From: Planctomycetota bacterium
GTDB lineage: Bacteria > Planctomycetota > GCA-002687715
Assembly: GCA_013213915.1 (NCBI GenBank)
Contig: JABSRK010000202.1
Span: forward strand, 1 to 6,975
Length of the DNA stretch: 6,975 nt
Direction: 5' to 3'
In this document: piece after piece, positions 5,706 through 6,975 of the stretch
How the letters are laid out: the number at the start of each line of letters is the position of its first letter
Position numbering within the stretch: the first letter of the stretch is position 1
The notes under the pieces: model-generated
Told to the model about the DNA's origin: nothing
What the model saw: only the letters and a program-made list of their open reading frames with translations
The model's database searches: none
Translations under genes and position numbers: made by a program

Positions 5706-5928
5706 TCGGTTTCCGACCGCGCGGCCCCGTGGTTCCGAGCCGCGGCGAGAAAGTCTCTTACGCCCGGCGTTCTCGTTCGTTCAATCCCCTGGAGTAGACG
5801 GGCAACTCAAGCCCGGGCACGCCTTGCCGGCCGGTGGATCGCGACCCTCTCATCCTCGCATATCCCCTTGCTAAGCAAGAGGTTCCGGGCACCGGACGGG
5901 CTGGTTCGAGGCCCACGGGCACGGTAGC
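5706..5928. other. Spacer before the zinc-ribbon/HEAT gene, with inverted repeats
   Basis: No convincing gene is seen on either strand. CGCGGC (5720-5725) and GCCGCG (5739-5744) form a 6-bp stem shortly after the small ORF, without a T tract. GAGA/TCTC around AAG follows at 5747-5757. Further on, CTTGCT-A-AGCAAG (5867-5879) is a perfect odd palindrome 49 bases before ATG 5929, of a size that could serve as a protein binding site. GGTTCGAG at 5903-5910 resembles a tRNA T-loop, but no tRNA fold surrounds it. No clear promoter boxes are seen, although a promoter for the next gene would fit here. Confidence 0.4.
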
Positions 5929-6975
5929 ATGGACACCAAGGCCAACCCTGGCGGGAGCGGGGCCAGCGCCCCGGATCGAAGCATGAAGATCTATTTCTGC
6001 GACATCTGCAACGAGAGTATCCCGCTCAAGGACATCAACTCGAATCGCATCACCATCGAGGACGGGAAGATCTTCTGCCAGAAGTGCGCCCCCAAGAAGG
6101 CGCGCGCTTCTGAGCGGGCCCCAGGCCTCGTGGTCGCACTGCTGGTGGCCCTGATCCTCGCCGTAGCGTCCCTGGGGGTGATTGGCTGGCAGCTCATCTC
6201 GGAGCAGGAGGCTGAACGCGAGGCCTTGCAGGGCAAGGTTGAGGGCCTGGACAGCTCTTTCGAAGGCCTGCAGGTAGGGGCGTTGTCAGGCCTGCGAGAA
6301 GGGGTTGCTTCTGCGACGGTAGCGGCGGAGGAGTTGCACAATGCCATCACGCTCCTCCGTCAGGACCTGACGACGACTGAGAGCGAGATCCGTTCCCGGC
6401 ACGACGGTCTCGACCGGCGCGATAAGGACCAGTACATCGCGCAGCAGAAGGCCACGCTGGTTGCGATAGAGCGCCTGATGGCGACGTTGGAGCCGGAGAT
6501 CGAGTCGCTCAAGAACAAAGTCCGAACCCTCGATATGGACCTCAACAGCGACGCGATGCTGGAGATCAAGGTCCTCAAGGAGAAGTTGCAACTCCTGCAG
6601 GATGTCGTGACCGCGCGTGCAGCGATTCCCGCGGTGGGTACTGGCGAACCCACCGACCCGCCCGCAGTGGACGGCGCCGCTGGGGCGATCGCGGACGGGG
6701 GCGCTTCCCTCGAGGACAGGGAGATCACGGCGCATATCGAGAAGTTGGCGGCAGCCGACCCCGGCAAGCGCTACTCCGCCGTCATCGCACTCAGCCGCTA
6801 TTCTGGCGACCGGGTCGTGGCGGCACTCGAGGGCATGCTCTCGCCAGAAGCCGACCCGGAAGACTACGTCCGCGTCGCGGTCATCCAGACGCTACGCAAG
6901 CTCGGGCGCGCGACCTCGATCCCGCATATCATCGGCGCCCTCCGCGACACCGACTACTTCGTCCGCGTCGCTGCG
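5929..6975 (+). CDS. Zinc-ribbon / transmembrane / coiled-coil / HEAT-repeat protein, 3' end outside window
   Basis: The frame from ATG 5929 is open to the last base, giving 349 residues with no stop. In order: a zinc-ribbon-like segment 'IYFCDICNESIPLKD' to 'KIFCQKCAP' with C24, C27, C50, C53 (CX2C-X22-CX2C); a basic stretch 'KKARASER'; and one membrane helix (about 67-88, 'LVVALLVALILAVASLGVIG'). A long charged helical region (about 90-229) follows with heptad-like Leu and Ile spacing, consistent with coiled coil. Then a Pro/Gly/Ala linker (about 233-258), and HEAT-type helix pairs from about 265 onward, including 'YVRVAVIQTLRKLGRA' and 'YFVRVAA' at the edge. The basic residues before the helix predict a cytoplasmic zinc ribbon and a periplasmic coiled coil and HEAT part. 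ATG 5983 would start at 'MKIYFCDIC' and remove 18 disordered residues; neither start has a good ribosome site and the second is quite plausible. I do not know a characterised member. A role in linking a cytoplasmic partner to the envelope is inference. Confidence 0.85.
   Translation, partial: MDTKANPGGSGASAPDRSMKIYFCDICNESIPLKDINSNRITIEDGKIFCQKCAPKKARASERAPGLVVALLVALILAVASLGVIGWQLISEQEAEREALQGKVEGLDSSFEGLQVGALSGLREGVASATVAAEELHNAITLLRQDLTTTESEIRSRHDGLDRRDKDQYIAQQKATLVAIERLMATLEPEIESLKNKVRTLDMDLNSDAMLEIKVLKEKLQLLQDVVTARAAIPAVGTGEPTDPPAVDGAAGAIADGGASLEDREITAHIEKLAAADPGKRYSAVIALSRYSGDRVVAALEGMLSPEADPEDYVRVAVIQTLRKLGRATSIPHIIGALRDTDYFVRVAA

Noticed and set aside
5903..5910. GGTTCGAG resembling a tRNA T-loop
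   Set aside because: The flanking bases do not form a full five-pair T stem, and no acceptor, D or anticodon arms can be placed around it.

Overview
This is a high-GC bacterial chromosomal window, apparently from a Gram-negative organism. The evidence is an outer-envelope style lipoprotein, the YajC translocase subunit, and a general housekeeping gene set. The taxonomic guess is Planctomycetota or a neighbouring phylum. It rests on a von Willebrand A (vWA)/GATase-like membrane protein and on HEAT-repeat proteins, one of which ends in an 'ARW..WW' signature; these remind me of planctomycete proteins. The guess is an inference from family resemblance, not a database result.

Layout. Bases 1-198 hold the 3' end of a plus-strand ribD gene (riboflavin biosynthesis), followed after 4 bases by a 62-residue membrane protein and a candidate terminator. 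Bases 616-1367 hold a minus-strand pair, yajC then yraN, whose junction is rich in inverted repeats. A 100-base divergent spacer separates yajC from plus-strand mnmA (tRNA 2-thiouridylase, 1468-2571). The mnmA stop overlaps the GTG start of a 765-residue membrane protein with two vWA domains (2568-4865). Next come a HEAT-repeat lipoprotein (4966-5571), a possible 35-residue single-pass membrane peptide (5598-5705), a 223-base spacer, and a gene running off the end (5929-6975). That last gene encodes a zinc ribbon, a membrane helix, a coiled coil and HEAT repeats.

How they fit. The left half is ordinary housekeeping: a vitamin pathway, protein export, a YraN nuclease-fold protein and tRNA thiolation. 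The right half has four consecutive plus-strand envelope proteins, all uncharacterised, that look like scaffolding or protein-interaction modules (vWA, HEAT, coiled coil). Whether they work together is unknown; shared direction and shared location are the only support. The least explained features are the zinc-ribbon/HEAT membrane protein, the coupling of the dual-vWA protein to mnmA, and the competing RNA hairpins between yajC and yraN. No mobile element, CRISPR array, tRNA or rRNA was seen.
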